From a virus, in the IMG/VR virus record IMGVR_UViG_3300048772_000150, positions 1-64,000 of that record: a stretch of 64,000 bases of DNA; one strand, 5' to 3'. Made by a program: the position numbers and the translations under genes. The notes beneath the pieces are model-generated. The model had not been told where the DNA came from, ran no database searches, and was given only the letters and a program-made list of their open reading frames with translations. This document shows positions 37,189 to 45,239 of the stretch, piece after piece; position 1 is the stretch's first letter; each line of letters opens with the position of its first letter.

Positions 37189-37939
37189 AGGATGGTAAAA
37201 GTTCAAGGTACTTGGATGCCCCGATACGGGCACAGCCCATGTCGAGAAACATCTTCGCCTTCTCATAGCAATCAATACCGCCGCTTGCCTTGACCAAACA
37301 ACGGCTGCCAACAGTGTCGAGCATACACCGCACACCCATCGTATCCGCACCGCCCGTGCTGAACCCGGTTGACGTTTTCACATAGTCAACGCCGCAGTCC
37401 GCACACAGCCGACACAGATCGGCAATCTGTGGCAGGGACAGGCAGCACGTTTCCAAGATCGCCTTAACGATAGCTCGTCGGGCGTGAGCGATATTGACGA
37501 TCTGAGTCAACTCGGAAACTACCGGATCGGGGTTGCCTTCCATGAAACGCCCGTAGCTGACCACAATGTCCAACTCAACCGCCCCATAGTAGAGGGCCTC
37601 TCCGGCTTCATCGACTTTGGCCGTGATACACGAATTGCCGTGTGGAAAACCGACCACGGAGCAAACTCGGGCGGTCAAGTTGCTGGCGAGCGGCACGAAA
37701 CTGGACGGCACGCATAACGAGCAAATGCCGTGCTGATTCACCAGGGCGGCGGCGACCTCAACATCGCGTCGGCCCGCCGTGGGCTTCAAGACGGCCAAGT
37801 CCAGGGCGGCGGCGATTCGTTTCACGCCGCAGGCCCGTTCATTGATCTTGCGGGCAACTTCCCGCTTGATCTCGGCGGGACGGGCCATTGCATTGGCGTA
37901 CATGACATCGGCAGAGGGGAGGATCAGCTTGTCGGACAC
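37181..37939 (-). CDS. deoC: deoxyribose-phosphate aldolase
   Basis: 252 residues from GTG 37939. Class I aldolase features: 'DLAVLKPTAG', 'VCSVVGFPHG', 'AVELDIVVSYG' (conserved Asp), 'GVDYVKTSTGFSTGGAD' with the Schiff-base Lys, and 'VKASGGI' near the end. It interconverts deoxyribose-5-phosphate with acetaldehyde and glyceraldehyde-3-phosphate, so it probably salvages host nucleosides. It lies next to the tmRNA and a deoxyribosyltransferase-like gene. Confidence 0.88.
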   Translation of the reverse strand: MSDKLILPSADVMYANAMARPAEIKREVARKINERACGVKRIAAALDLAVLKPTAGRRDVEVAAALVNQHGICSLCVPSSFVPLASNLTARVCSVVGFPHGNSCITAKVDEAGEALYYGAVELDIVVSYGRFMEGNPDPVVSELTQIVNIAHARRAIVKAILETCCLSLPQIADLCRLCADCGVDYVKTSTGFSTGGADTMGVRCMLDTVGSRCLVKASGGIDCYEKAKMFLDMGCARIGASKYLELLPSWG

Positions 37940-38769
37940 AGTTGGTCTTTCATTAGTTGGCAGTATTCGGGGGAAATGTCGATGCCGATGGAGAGCCGGC
38001 CGTGGGCACGGGCGTAGTTCAGGGTCGTGCCGCTGCCGGCGAAGGGGTCCAGCACGGTCCCGCCGTAGCGGCAGGTTGCCAGGACGGGGAGTTCCACCAG
38101 TTGCTTGGAAAAGGTCGCCCGGTGGCCCTTGCCGCCGTGCGAGGAGGGGACTTGCCAGGTATCGTAGGGCGGCATGACGCCGCCCTTCTGCGTGCGGCGG
38201 CCGACGGTCTTCTTGTCGAAGTAGTAAAACCGCTCGCGGACAAAGTGGAACATATACTCGTGCGACATGGCGCAGCGGTCCCGCACTTGGTCCGGGGTGG
38301 GGTTGGCCTTGACCCACACGTTGTCGTTGCGGACGATCCAGCCCTCGCCCTGCATGGCGATGGCAAAGCGGTGGGGAAGTAGCAATAGCTGCTTGCCACG
38401 GGTCCACAGGCCGGGACGCCGCTTATCTTGCGGCCGGCAGCCGAAGCGGCGGGCGGACTGCTTGTTCTCGCCTCCTCGGGCCTGCCCCCGGCCGCTCCAA
38501 TAGGTGTCGCCCAGGTTCACCCACAGGCTTCCCGTATCTTTGAGGACTGGTATCAAAGCGTCAAAGATGGCGACCAGCTTGTCTAAGTATTCCTGCGGGT
38601 CGGCCTCCAAGCCAAGCTGGCCTTCCACACCGTAGTCGCGCTGACCGTAGAACGGCGGCGACGTGACGATGCAGTCAACCTTATGCCCGTGACGGACCAG
38701 CCAATCGGCACCGTCCAGGGCATCGGCATTGAGGATCGTGGTGTAGAGGTCGGAGTAGTAATGTGTCAA
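37924..38769 (-). CDS. site-specific DNA methyltransferase (N4-cytosine/N6-adenine type)
   Basis: 281 residues from TTG 38769, with GGAG upstream from the T7-like promoter at 38778-38817. Motif IV is 'DCIVTSPPFYGQRDYG' (SPPF, typical of N4-cytosine enzymes). Motif I is 'GGTVLDPFAGSGTTLNYA'. It is the first gene of that T7-like transcript, before deoC and the tmRNA. Orphan. Confidence 0.85.
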   Translation of the reverse strand: MTHYYSDLYTTILNADALDGADWLVRHGHKVDCIVTSPPFYGQRDYGVEGQLGLEADPQEYLDKLVAIFDALIPVLKDTGSLWVNLGDTYWSGRGQARGGENKQSARRFGCRPQDKRRPGLWTRGKQLLLLPHRFAIAMQGEGWIVRNDNVWVKANPTPDQVRDRCAMSHEYMFHFVRERFYYFDKKTVGRRTQKGGVMPPYDTWQVPSSHGGKGHRATFSKQLVELPVLATCRYGGTVLDPFAGSGTTLNYARAHGRLSIGIDISPEYCQLMKDQLCPTS

Positions 38770-38777
38770 TGAGTTCT

Positions 38778-38817
38778 CCACATAGAGAGTCGTAAAACGA
38801 GACGGGGTTGTGCGCGC
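38778..38817 (-). promoter_or_regulatory. T7-like single-subunit RNAP promoter with upstream box
   Basis: Core 38778-38799 contains TTTTACGACTCTCTATGTGG and continues AGA, matching T7 over 18 of 23 positions by eye. Box GCGCGCACAA at 38808-38817, gap of 8 bp. It lies right after the stop at 38823 and drives the methyltransferase, deoC and tmRNA. Confidence 0.82.
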
Positions 38818-38822
38818 GGCCC

Positions 38823-39302
38823 TCAGATTCGGTGCTTTCGCTCCAAAGCGAATTCCAATTCGTACAGCTTGTCGATGCGGGGCGTGACTTGACTGTGCCC
38901 AAAGCAAGGCCACCAATCATGTAATGATTCGTGGACCAGGACCAGCGCCCCGTCCCGCAACGTCATGTTCAAGGTCTCGTAGTCCAACGTCACGCCGGGG
39001 CATGTCGGCAGATTCGCACCTAGCGTGTGGTCGCCCGAATACGACGGAAGGGGCAACACCATGACATCCCACGCTCCAATCTTGTTGTAGCGTCCTATGC
39101 AGTAATCCAAGACGTTCTGCAAGTCCGGGTCATCCGTGTTGGCCCGGAGAATCTTCAAATGAGCCATAGCGTCGTCCAGCCAGATTTGCTCGTAGGTGTG
39201 TTCACCTGTCGTCATGTAGTACAAGCCGCCAACATACGGGGCGAGTACCAGAAAGATTGGAGCGGCCAAGACGATTAGTGTCCAACGGATGAATCGCTTC
39301 AT
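38823..39302 (-). CDS. membrane-anchored HExxH protein
   Basis: 159 residues from ATG 39302. One N-terminal TM helix (WTLIVLAAPIFLVLAPYVGGLY) is followed by a soluble domain. 'LVLVHESLHDWWPCFGHSQV' near residue 120 holds HESLH, an HExxH zinc motif. The third HExxH protein in the window; the other two are soluble/tailed (9892) and lipid-anchored (27017). Peptidase activity inferred. Confidence 0.6.
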   Translation of the reverse strand: MKRFIRWTLIVLAAPIFLVLAPYVGGLYYMTTGEHTYEQIWLDDAMAHLKILRANTDDPDLQNVLDYCIGRYNKIGAWDVMVLPLPSYSGDHTLGANLPTCPGVTLDYETLNMTLRDGALVLVHESLHDWWPCFGHSQVTPRIDKLYELEFALERKHRI

Positions 39303-39303
39303 G

Positions 39304-40413
39304 TTACTCGGCCTCCCCGTTGTCTTCCGCGCCCTTGCGATCAAGGTAGTCGGCGGACTTGCTCTTGAGGATCATCCGGCCGCCCAGGATTTCGCTGTAG
39401 GCTTCCACCACGGGCGTAATGACGATGCCCTCGCGGCCTTTGAACTTGCTCTTGATGCCTTCGGGCGACACCAAAGTCGTCGGGCCGCTGGTCAACTCTT
39501 CAACCATCCTCTGGCTGAACGGACCCTTGTACAGCAACGGGACCAACTCCACGTCATTGTTGTCGCACATGGCCTTCACGATGTCGAAGTCCAGGTAGTC
39601 GCCGTCGTCCGTAATGTCGAACACCCGGTAGCCGATGTCACCGGCCGGAATGCCGTAATCCAGGTCTTGAACACCGGGACCGTAAATCTCCCCGAACACA
39701 ACGATGTTGCGGCGGCCGTCGCAAAGCGTGTTAATCATGTTCAGCACGCCCTCAATTTCCAGCGGCTCCCAGTAGAGCGAAGCCGCTCCCTCGAATTCCT
39801 TCTTGCGGTTCTTCTTGTGGGAGCCCGCCATGAATTGGAATTCACCGTCGCAATAGACCACGCCAGCCCGGCTATTGGTTCCGTCAATCTTCTCGGTCAC
39901 GCGGACAATGGTTCCGGTCGGAATCGCGTCCGGGTAACGATAGTGATTCTGAATATCGGTATACTGGTGGAACATCGGGTGTTCCGGGGCCATGCCGCCC
40001 CACATCGCACCGCGAGGCGCGGCGGGCGGCTCATATTTGAAGCCACGATAGAACTCGGTCACGTTGGCCTGCTCCGTGCCGACCCACCCGGCCAAATGCG
40101 ACAACTCAGGCGGCAGTTTGGCAATGAAGCCGAAACTGGCCACAGTACGCAGACGGCAGGCGGCCACACGCGAAGGAATCTTCAAGCCTTCGACCAGCGA
40201 ATGCTTGAGATACTTCTGAACGCCGAGCTGCAAACTCACGTCGCCGGGCAGCACCATGTCGGGCGGGAAAAAGACCACACTCTCGCCGGCCTTGTGTTCG
40301 CCTTTGGGCACAACGCATTGCGTGCCAAGAATCTTGGCAATCTCCAAGCGGTCAGCCTGTGGGTGGGGCTCAACGGATTTGATACGCTCGACGCTAATTA
40401 TGATGTCGCTCAT
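39304..40413 (-). CDS. RNA ligase (DRB0094/Rnl-like)
   Basis: 369 residues from ATG 40413. The nucleotidyltransferase motif I 'VRVTEKIDGTNSRAGV' has KxDG with the adenylated Lys, near residue 170. 'NIVVFGEIYGPGVQ' is motif IIIa and 'GREGIVITPV' motif IV. 'ILKSKSADYL' is near the end (motif V). The N-terminal 165 residues form an additional OB-like region ('PHPQADRLEIAKILGTQCVV'), as in the DRB0094 family. It likely repairs tRNA or other RNA breaks. Confidence 0.85.
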   Translation of the reverse strand: MSDIIISVERIKSVEPHPQADRLEIAKILGTQCVVPKGEHKAGESVVFFPPDMVLPGDVSLQLGVQKYLKHSLVEGLKIPSRVAACRLRTVASFGFIAKLPPELSHLAGWVGTEQANVTEFYRGFKYEPPAAPRGAMWGGMAPEHPMFHQYTDIQNHYRYPDAIPTGTIVRVTEKIDGTNSRAGVVYCDGEFQFMAGSHKKNRKKEFEGAASLYWEPLEIEGVLNMINTLCDGRRNIVVFGEIYGPGVQDLDYGIPAGDIGYRVFDITDDGDYLDFDIVKAMCDNNDVELVPLLYKGPFSQRMVEELTSGPTTLVSPEGIKSKFKGREGIVITPVVEAYSEILGGRMILKSKSADYLDRKGAEDNGEAE

Positions 40414-40429
40414 TAGATACTCTTTGGTT

Positions 40430-40657
40430 TCAGGGTTCTTCGTTGGAAAGATCGGTGTCGCCACGAGTCTTGGTCTCCCGAACCATGACAGTCAGACGGA
40501 GTTTGGCAGGTTCGCCCGGTTCACGAACAGCGGCAATATCAAAGTTGCCGCCGTCAAGTTCGACACCCTCGGGCTCGTCAAACAGTGCCACAACTTCCTC
40601 CGGTGCTTGGAACGTGAAGACGTGGCTGATTTCAGTATTGTGCTCAATATGGAACAT
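40430..40657 (-). CDS. small hypothetical protein
   Basis: 75 residues from ATG 40657: 'FHIEHNTEISHVFTFQAPEEVVALFDEPEGVELDGGNFDIAAV' in part. Strand-rich and acidic. Located between the RNA ligase and a NadR-like ATPase. No family was recognised. Confidence 0.55.
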   Translation of the reverse strand: MFHIEHNTEISHVFTFQAPEEVVALFDEPEGVELDGGNFDIAAVREPGEPAKLRLTVMVRETKTRGDTDLSNEEP

Positions 40658-40664
40658 GGGTCTC

Positions 40665-41237
40665 TCAAGGTTTGAGGAACGAATCAACATTGATTCCGGC
40701 TGCTCGCCGGATACCGTACTCTTCGTCCAGTATGTCAATCACGGCTGACAAGTTGCCGGGCTCTACCTCCGTAAAAGGCACGCTCCACTGGTCCAGATAC
40801 CTGACGATCCGATCGTGAATCGCTGCGGCGGCCTCCGGTGTTTCGTAACGGCCCTGCGGTTTGTAGTCAACCTTCCGCTTCACCAGAAAGTTGATCGACG
40901 GGTGTTGGTCTTCAAACAATTCCGCGACATGCCGCATTTCAACCTGACCGGGCAGTTGGCGCATATACTGGTACATCACCTGTAGCAATACAGGTGAGTC
41001 GGTAACGATTATATTCACACCGGATTGCAAGTATAGGTCTTCAGTATGAAGTTGGCTGGCGAACGTGAAGACGTGATCGAACGACTTCAACCGCCGCTGT
41101 TGGTACGCCCAAGTTTTGACGAACTCTTGCACCAACTCGGCGTCGAAGTTCTCGGCCTTCAACCAGCCGAACAACTGCGCCGCCAAGGTGGATTTCCCAA
41201 CACCCGGACCACCGAAAAAGCAAATGCGTAGAGACAT
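40665..41237 (-). CDS. P-loop ATPase/kinase (AAA_28, NadR-like)
   Basis: 190 residues. Walker A 'FFGGPGVGKSTLA' near residue 9, then 'AELVQEFVKTWAY' and 'NIIVTDSPVLLQ'. The arrangement matches the NadR-type ribosylnicotinamide kinase family. In phages this family may salvage nicotinamide riboside for NAD synthesis, but other nucleotide kinase activities cannot be excluded. Confidence 0.7.
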   Translation of the reverse strand: MSLRICFFGGPGVGKSTLAAQLFGWLKAENFDAELVQEFVKTWAYQQRRLKSFDHVFTFASQLHTEDLYLQSGVNIIVTDSPVLLQVMYQYMRQLPGQVEMRHVAELFEDQHPSINFLVKRKVDYKPQGRYETPEAAAAIHDRIVRYLDQWSVPFTEVEPGNLSAVIDILDEEYGIRRAAGINVDSFLKP

Positions 41238-41249
41238 ATTCGTTTCCTA

Positions 41250-41978
41250 TTATTCACCAGCCAGCCGTTTTGCAGTTTGGACGAAGTAGGTTTCACAATT
41301 CCGACAGTTTCGGCAGAGGGAGCCTTTGAGGCTGCCGCAGTAAGAAACCAGCCGATTGCTTCGGAATTGCGACAACACGAACCGAATGAAGTCTTCGGTC
41401 GGGCACCAATACGAATTCAGGATTCGTGTCTTCCAGACGTAGCAAGGGCCTCCGACCGCTGCTGCAACGGCTTCCGGCACTTGCGGTTCATGCGTGTAAT
41501 AGGACATGAACGTCAGCACGACCGGCACGTTGCCGCCAGCGTACCAGCGGGCGGCCTCTCGGACCTTCTGCAAGTTGGTACTCGACACGCGGAGCCGCAC
41601 GAACATGAGGTTCCGCGGAATCTGATCTTCGTAGGCGGGCATCCACGGTGTCTCTTCCTCTTTCGGATTGGCCGTCAGGACGACCGGGCCGGGGAAGTCG
41701 AACCTGGGGATCGACGTATTGAAGAAGAACTTGTCGTACTTCAACGCAGTGGCGATAACCTTGTCACGCTCGATGTTGCTGTCGTGACCCGAATTCATAC
41801 GCACGATGCCGTCGCCAACTTCCTCACGGGTCGGGATCAATGGTTGGTCGATGGGGGTGTAGAACGCGCCGGGTCGGTTATGAAAGCACTGTGCGCAGTT
41901 AATCGGACATAGCCCGACCTGTGGCTTACAGTCAAAGACATTGGTGCCTTCTTGCTTGGGATTTCGTTTGGCAGTCAT
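41250..41978 (-). CDS. second radical SAM-type protein
   Basis: 242 residues. 'QVGLCPINCAQCFHNRPGAFY' gives CX3CX2C, the SAM-binding cluster. The C-terminus has an extra Cys cluster, CGSLKGSLCRNCRNC, as for an auxiliary Fe-S site. The core (FDFPGPVVLTANPK, VPVVLTFMSYYT) fits a TIM-barrel-like fold. Differs from 5764-6801. Substrate unknown. Confidence 0.7.
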   Translation of the reverse strand: MTAKRNPKQEGTNVFDCKPQVGLCPINCAQCFHNRPGAFYTPIDQPLIPTREEVGDGIVRMNSGHDSNIERDKVIATALKYDKFFFNTSIPRFDFPGPVVLTANPKEEETPWMPAYEDQIPRNLMFVRLRVSSTNLQKVREAARWYAGGNVPVVLTFMSYYTHEPQVPEAVAAAVGGPCYVWKTRILNSYWCPTEDFIRFVLSQFRSNRLVSYCGSLKGSLCRNCRNCETYFVQTAKRLAGE

Positions 41979-41985
41979 TTTGCCT

Positions 41986-42588
41986 TTACCTTGTTGAGTT
42001 TTGTAGAGCGAGCGATTCCCCTATGTCCATTCCATCAATTCCGTTGCCGACAGCTGTCCACCCCTCACGCGGCCGTCTCGCAAAAAGTTCAAGGTACGGC
42101 CCTGGACTCTGTTCTTCTATCAAGTCGTAAAAGAAATCTGGTTTAACACTGTGGGGTTGTCTCGGCAGCATGTAGGCGGTCGGCCGGCACGGACCCGCAA
42201 GACGCAGTGAACCACGTACCGCGAACAGTATGTGCTCGGTCGCGGAACGGTAGTAATAGCCAGTCTTCATCGACGGCGTTCCGTCCGCTTTCGTCTTGAT
42301 CCACGTCAGCAGCGTCTTGGGAACAAAACCCCACGCCCTTGCAATTTCGTGTGCTTCCACCAGGAAGGAATTCGTCGTCCACAGGTACAAGTGTGCTGGT
42401 CTACTGATTGCTGCGGGTACGGGTATCGCCTTGATCTTGGCAATACTCATACTCCCATAACGTCCGGCTGACCCAGCGCAGCCGGTCACACCGGACCAAC
42501 TATTGGGTCGGTGGTCCGGTGCGGCACGCGGCCCGTCCACGTTGTCGTATGGCCAGGGCGGGTCGCAAAGCACGGTGTTGAATTTCAT
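41986..42588 (-). CDS. MT-A70-like N6-adenine methyltransferase
   Basis: 200 residues. 'NTVLCDPPWPYDNV' near residue 5 is the DPPW catalytic motif. 'LYLWTTNSFLVEAHEIARAWGF' and 'EQSPGPYLELFARRPREGW' complete the MT-A70 pattern. It should methylate adenine in DNA or RNA. Confidence 0.85.
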   Translation of the reverse strand: MKFNTVLCDPPWPYDNVDGPRAAPDHRPNSWSGVTGCAGSAGRYGSMSIAKIKAIPVPAAISRPAHLYLWTTNSFLVEAHEIARAWGFVPKTLLTWIKTKADGTPSMKTGYYYRSATEHILFAVRGSLRLAGPCRPTAYMLPRQPHSVKPDFFYDLIEEQSPGPYLELFARRPREGWTAVGNGIDGMDIGESLALQNSTR

Positions 42589-43178
42589 ATCTCGCCGTCC
42601 GCTTTCGGCGGCCAGTAGTCAGGATGAAGCTCCCAGTGCTTCTCGCGGTAGTAGAAGTCCGCCAACCACAGGATTCGGGGCTCGTCGAGCTGTTCCAAGT
42701 CGTCGAAGGCGTCAGCCTCTAAAAGAAATGCCAACGCACCCGACCAACATGGCCGCTTGTATTTATTACTCGCCAACAGACCCCAAGCCTCACAGATATA
42801 ATAAGCCAGCCACCATGCGTCGTCACCGATCAAAGATACGTTGCCTTGAGACTGGCTAAGATAACGCAGGTGTCGAACCAAGTCGCAGTCAACCGTTTGC
42901 AAACAGAGTTTTGCTTGAAATGGAAACACAGGTGGCGGCAAAGAACCGGATCGCGCCGTCAAAACTGCTTTACAGAGTTCCCGCGCGTCCTTGTAATTTG
43001 GATTATGGTTGCCCTCGGAAGGTGCGTTCGTGATCTTCTTCCAGGCACCGTGAAAACCTGAGTCGGTCAAACAGAGATCGTAAACAGCACGCCAATCTTT
43101 CTCGATAGCCGTGGCAAAGATTTTCTGATAAGAGAACTTCTGCTCAGGATCGCCTGAGTAATCTTGGTCTTCACTCAT
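42585..43178 (-). CDS. hypothetical protein
   Basis: 197 residues from ATG 43178, helical. 'AWWLAYYICEAWGLLAS' and 'WSGALAFLLEADAFDD' are notable. Placed between two DNA methyltransferases; it may be co-expressed with them. No family recognised. Confidence 0.55.
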   Translation of the reverse strand: MSEDQDYSGDPEQKFSYQKIFATAIEKDWRAVYDLCLTDSGFHGAWKKITNAPSEGNHNPNYKDARELCKAVLTARSGSLPPPVFPFQAKLCLQTVDCDLVRHLRYLSQSQGNVSLIGDDAWWLAYYICEAWGLLASNKYKRPCWSGALAFLLEADAFDDLEQLDEPRILWLADFYYREKHWELHPDYWPPKADGEI

Positions 43179-43188
43179 GTCAATCTCG

Positions 43189-44034
43189 CTAAAAGTTGGT
43201 GATAAGGCGTTCGGTGTTGGGTTTGAGGGTCTTGCCGGCACGATAGGCCGACGACATCTGGTAGTTCAACGTGATCTCTTCGGCGTCCGGGTAGAGTTCA
43301 CGCACAAGGGCCGCATTATCATAGGTCATAAACCAGCGCCACTTGACACCCTTTAAGTCTCGGGCGAGACTGCGGTGGTCATCGTCGGTGAAGAAATGCT
43401 TGTAGCACTTCTCGCCGGCTTCAACATACGGCGGGTCCAGATAGACCAAGGCGTTGGCCGGTATCTTTGGCAAGAGATCGAAGACGCTAATGTGACTGAT
43501 CTCGAATTCCTTGCCGACCGTCTTGGCGACACGTCGGATCGCACTGCAAATGGGTGTCGTGTTCCAGCGAACGTCGAAGCCCCATTTCTTCGCCTTGCCC
43601 TTGGCATCTACCTGTCTCTTGCCGCCGACCGGCGTGGCCGCCATTTCGCCCATGTTCGAGTAGGACAACTTGTGAACGAGCAGTTTGTCGAGTGCGCGTT
43701 CAAGTATCGTGCCTCGCGGTGCCTGCGGATTCAGGATGCGTTCCTGAATCTCGTAGAACATTTCGAGCGTAACCTTGGTTTCCGCAATACGCTCGCAGAA
43801 CTCCTCGGTGCGCCGCAGGGCAACGCTCCAAAGGGCGGCCACGTCTTGATCCACGTCGTTCAGCCACACCGGGAACGGGCCAAACGCTTTCAGCAGCGTC
43901 AGCCCCATTGAAAAGCCGCCGGCAAACGGCTCAACGTAGTACGAGATCGGGGACAAGGGCTTGAAGAACCCTTCCTTCTCCCACCGTGCTGCGAGCCGGG
44001 ACTTTCCACCGGGGTAGCCGAAAAATGACTTCAT
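43189..44034 (-). CDS. D12-class (Dam-like) adenine-N6 DNA methyltransferase
   Basis: 281 residues. 'FGYPGGKSRLA' is the D12 N-terminal motif. 'YVEPFAGGFSMGL' is motif I and 'LVYLDPPYVEAGEKCYKHFF' is motif IV with DPPY. Matches the alpha-class Dam family. Orphan, presumably protective. Confidence 0.87.
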   Translation of the reverse strand: MKSFFGYPGGKSRLAARWEKEGFFKPLSPISYYVEPFAGGFSMGLTLLKAFGPFPVWLNDVDQDVAALWSVALRRTEEFCERIAETKVTLEMFYEIQERILNPQAPRGTILERALDKLLVHKLSYSNMGEMAATPVGGKRQVDAKGKAKKWGFDVRWNTTPICSAIRRVAKTVGKEFEISHISVFDLLPKIPANALVYLDPPYVEAGEKCYKHFFTDDDHRSLARDLKGVKWRWFMTYDNAALVRELYPDAEEITLNYQMSSAYRAGKTLKPNTERLITNF

Positions 44035-44059
44035 AGTGATCCTTCGTGATTGGTGATGG

Positions 44060-44554
44060 TTATTTCTTGGCGGCCTTCCGGGCTCGCTTCGGCTTGGCGG
44101 TGAGCTTCTCGAAGGCCACGTCGGTAATGCGTTTGCAGCCGGTGGGCACCACGTCGTCAGGCACGATCAGGATTAGCCGGCCGCCAATGTCCTGAATGCC
44201 AGGCACGCGCCAACCGCCTTTGCTGAAAACTTTCATGCCGATGGTCTTGGCCACATCTGGGCCGCCGACCAGATGGATAGCGTCCATGCGGGCACGAAGG
44301 GCCTTGCCAATCTTGGAGGTATTACGCGGAATCCAGCCGTCGCCACGCTTGTCTTTGCGATAGACCTTCGGGTCAGGTTCGCTCTCGAAAAGGAAACCGG
44401 CGATGTAGGGCCGGAAGACCGATTCACAGCACAAGTAGCCCTTGGCCCCGATCTCTTTGCTCAGTGCCAGCGCCTCGCTGCGGCGGGCCACGCGGACCTT
44501 ATCCAATTCGAGCAGGGCCTTCTTGACGGCCCCTTTGGCTTCGTAATAACTCAT
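44060..44554 (-). CDS. hypothetical phage protein (DUF5420-like)
   Basis: 164 residues from ATG 44554: 'SYYEAKGAVKKALLELDKVRVARRSEALAL' in part, then globular region 'IAGFLFESEPDPKVY'. The 'YYEA' start resembles DUF5420 proteins, but this is tentative. Basic C-terminus (KRARKAAKK). Confidence 0.45.
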   Translation of the reverse strand: MSYYEAKGAVKKALLELDKVRVARRSEALALSKEIGAKGYLCCESVFRPYIAGFLFESEPDPKVYRKDKRGDGWIPRNTSKIGKALRARMDAIHLVGGPDVAKTIGMKVFSKGGWRVPGIQDIGGRLILIVPDDVVPTGCKRITDVAFEKLTAKPKRARKAAKK

Positions 44555-44745
44555 ACTTCCTTTACCGTTCTCATTTGCCCCAGGCCGCATCTGCACTTGG
44601 CCGTTTCTTGTTCGATAGTCCACCACTTGGGCTCAGAGAGCCCCGTCACGCGACGGCCGCAGAAGGTACATTGGCGGGTTCGCTCAATGAGGCCCAGGGC
44701 GGCCCGCACACGCAGGTTCATAAAATGTTTGAACCATTGAAACAT
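44551..44745 (-). CDS. small zinc-binding protein
   Basis: 64 residues from ATG 44745, with GAGG about 10 bases upstream. CTFCGRRVTG and CRCGLGQ give four Cys that could bind one zinc. Basic N-terminal helix. Overlaps the next gene by 4 bases. Confidence 0.55.
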   Translation of the reverse strand: MFQWFKHFMNLRVRAALGLIERTRQCTFCGRRVTGLSEPKWWTIEQETAKCRCGLGQMRTVKEV

Positions 44746-44757
44746 CAAATGTGGGCC

Positions 44758-45072
44758 TCACGGTTCATTGGTATTGGGTCGGGACTGTGACAGTTTGTTG
44801 GTTAGGACGCTGGTTGTGTTCTTCTTCACAACGGGGCCGCCCTTCAACCCGTCGAAGTTCAGGCCGAACGCCTCGATAGCGTCGGCGAGTTTCTTTCCGC
44901 CAACTTGCACGTTACGCTGCGCAGGTGGCTTGGTTCCAAGCTGTTCCTTCAACTTTGCGATCTCGGCCTTGCCGCGATCTTTCTGGTTTCCAACCGTCTT
45001 GAGTTGTGCCCGCCCTTTCAGGTCGGCAGGGAGCCTTGTGGCTCGGGCGGGTCCGGTTTTCTTCGCCATCAT
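44758..45072 (-). CDS. ARAKxL-family small basic protein, distant copy
   Basis: 104 residues (or 103 from ATG 45069). The start GPARATRLPADLKGR aligns with the 22-23.6 kb array. 'IAKLKEQLGTK' matches the central helix. The I--K-GD-EY block is not clear. Translated right after the bS21 gene, coupled by overlap, which may hint at a translation-related role. Confidence 0.5.
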   Translation of the reverse strand: MMAKKTGPARATRLPADLKGRAQLKTVGNQKDRGKAEIAKLKEQLGTKPPAQRNVQVGGKKLADAIEAFGLNFDGLKGGPVVKKNTTSVLTNKLSQSRPNTNEP

Positions 45073-45239
45073 TTCCTCCGCATCGCTTGTACCTTGGCGC
45101 GACGTTTCTTGGCTGACGGTTTTTCGTACCGTTCTCGGTCTCTTAACTCGCGCCGTTGGCCGGAGCGGTCAAGAATCTTTTGCAGGCGTCGATAGGCCGA
45201 CTGCGCACTTTCATTTGGTCTCAAAACGATCAGCGTCAT
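45069..45239 (-). CDS. rpsU: ribosomal protein bS21 homologue
   Basis: 56 residues: MTLIVLRPNESAQSAYRRLQ, then ILDRSGQRRELRDRERYEKP, then SAKKRRAKVQAMRRK. The S21 signature is the KP-x-KKR-RA motif with basic C-terminal helix, and full length for the family. Phage-encoded bS21 is thought to enter host ribosomes and bias initiation toward phage mRNAs. It sits on a TAATG junction after DNA ligase. Confidence 0.85.
   Translation of the reverse strand: MTLIVLRPNESAQSAYRRLQKILDRSGQRRELRDRERYEKPSAKKRRAKVQAMRRK

Noticed and set aside
39289-40416. 375-codon plus-strand frame
   Set aside because: Antisense to the RNA ligase over its full length, with no domain.
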